Positions 5,040 to 5,974 of a stretch of 5,974 bases of DNA are shown one piece after another. Within the stretch, counting starts at the first letter, position 1, and each line of letters begins with the position of its first letter. Both the position numbers and the translations under genes were made by a program. The notes beneath the pieces are model-generated. The model made no database searches and was not told where the DNA came from. It worked only from the letters and a program-made list of their open reading frames with translations. The stretch comes from an uncultured Veillonella sp. (GTDB lineage Bacteria; Bacillota; Negativicutes; Veillonellales; Veillonellaceae), in NCBI GenBank assembly GCA_900757715.1, contig CAAEOZ010000207.1, positions 1-5,974 on the forward strand. The letters run 5' to 3'.

Positions 5040-5974
5040 ATGAAAGTTACAGATTTTGATTATGAATTGCCAGAGGAACTGATTGCTCAACATCCCGTAG
5101 AGCCTCGTGATACGGCACGGCTTTTAACCTTGGATAAGGTAAGTGGTAAAGTTAGTCATAAAGAGCATTTTTACGATTTGCTTGAAGAACTCCACGAAGG
5201 TGATGTACTCGTATTTAATAATACGAAGGTTATCCCTGCGAGATTATATGGTCATCGGCAAGGCTCTGGTGGCAAAGTGGAGGTACTACTACTCACACCA
5301 TGTGGTGAAAACCGTTGGGAATGCCTTGTTAAACCTGGTAAAAAGTGCCCTGTTGGTCAAGTTATTGAGTTTGATGACCGCCTGAGAGGGATTGTGATTG
5401 ATAAGACTGAATTTGGAGGTCGTATCATTGAGTTCACTTGCAATGGTGTATTTGATGATATCATTCAAGAGATTGGTGAAATGCCATTACCTCCATATAT
5501 TCATGAAAAACTAGAAGATAAAGATCGTTATCAAACGGTATATGCTAAGGAGAAAGGCTCTGCTGCGGCGCCAACTGCAGGACTTCACTTTACACCTGAG
5601 CTATTAGAAAAAATAAAAGCTAAAGGCGTGGAGCTTGAGTTTGTAACCTTGCACGTTGGATTGGGTACCTTTAGACCTGTATCGGCAGAGACTATTGAAG
5701 ATCATGAGATGCATAGTGAGTTCTTCGTTGTATCTCAAGAAACCGCTGACCGTATTAATGCAGCTAAGAGAAACGGACGCCGTATTATTGCGGTAGGTAC
5801 TACATCTGTACGTACACTCGAGTCTGCTACGAATGATGACGGTATACTACAAGGTATTAGTGGATGGACTCAAATCTTTATCTATCCTGGTTATAAATTT
5901 AAGATGATTGATGCATTGGTAACGAATTTCCATTTGCCTCAATCTACATTGTTAATGTTGATTAGTGCATTAGC
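5040..5974 (+). CDS. queA: tRNA preQ1(34) S-adenosylmethionine ribosyltransferase-isomerase QueA (3' end cut by window)
   Basis: The frame is open from ATG 5040 to the window edge: 311 full codons of a protein usually about 340-350 residues long. QueA transfers and isomerises the ribosyl group of S-adenosylmethionine onto preQ1 at tRNA position 34, giving epoxyqueuosine, the penultimate step of queuosine synthesis. Family landmarks are the N-terminal FDYELPEELIAQHPVEPRD (6-24), FNNTKVIPARLYG (59-71), MPLPPYI (148-154), GSAAAPTAGLHFT (173-185), TLHVGLGTFRPV (203-214), the MHSE segment (224-227), VGTTSVRTLES (252-262) and FIYPGYKFKMIDALVTNFHL (280-299). No frameshift or missing motif is seen. 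It starts 11 nt after the spoIID-like gene with TAAGGA as Shine-Dalgarno, so it is probably in the ruv operon. In many Firmicutes tgt follows queA, which can be expected just outside the window. Confidence 0.96.
   Translation, partial: MKVTDFDYELPEELIAQHPVEPRDTARLLTLDKVSGKVSHKEHFYDLLEELHEGDVLVFNNTKVIPARLYGHRQGSGGKVEVLLLTPCGENRWECLVKPGKKCPVGQVIEFDDRLRGIVIDKTEFGGRIIEFTCNGVFDDIIQEIGEMPLPPYIHEKLEDKDRYQTVYAKEKGSAAAPTAGLHFTPELLEKIKAKGVELEFVTLHVGLGTFRPVSAETIEDHEMHSEFFVVSQETADRINAAKRNGRRIIAVGTTSVRTLESATNDDGILQGISGWTQIFIYPGYKFKMIDALVTNFHLPQSTLLMLISAL

Noticed and set aside
5143..5385. 80-codon + strand open frame
   Set aside because: It lies wholly inside queA in another frame, and the queA frame shows continuous family motifs across the same bases.

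Overview
The window looks like a chromosomal housekeeping segment from a low-GC, diderm Firmicute of the class Negativicutes, most likely Veillonella. I infer this from three things: the AT-rich coding style, the gene order yebC / ruvC-ruvA-ruvB / spoIID-like / queA, and the SpoIID/LytB protein with a long Lys/Thr/Ala/Pro spacer. The genus is a judgement from memory of gene order and protein style, not from a database search. All real genes lie on the + strand.

Left block (1-960). The tail of a SPOUT-type RNA methyltransferase (1-177) runs straight into yebC (187-921), whose Shine-Dalgarno sequence overlaps the upstream stop codon. A hairpin followed by a T-run (928-955) ends this block as an intrinsic terminator.

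Intergenic region (922-1125). After the terminator comes an AT-rich stretch, then a perfect 12-bp palindrome (1028-1039). An extended -10 promoter (TGcTATAAT, 1054-1062) follows, and then a leader of roughly 57 nt that ends in a G-rich Shine-Dalgarno and the GTG start of ruvC. The palindrome sits where a -35 box would be, so it is a candidate operator.

Right block (1126-5974). This is a tightly packed operon: ruvC, ruvA, ruvB, a secreted SpoIID/LytB-domain protein, and queA, which is cut by the window end. Junctions are a 1-nt overlap, 2 nt, 2 nt and 11 nt. RuvC is the Holliday-junction resolvase and RuvA/RuvB the branch-migration motor, giving a complete RuvABC resolvasome. The SpoIID-like protein is a predicted exported peptidoglycan lytic transglycosylase. 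QueA makes the epoxyqueuosine precursor in tRNA. Recombination, cell-wall and tRNA-modification genes are therefore probably co-transcribed from the promoter near 1057.

I see no mobile element, CRISPR array, RNA gene or clearly new system. The points most worth a second look are the acid-free, lysine-rich N-terminal region of the SpoIID-like protein and the palindrome over the ruvC promoter.
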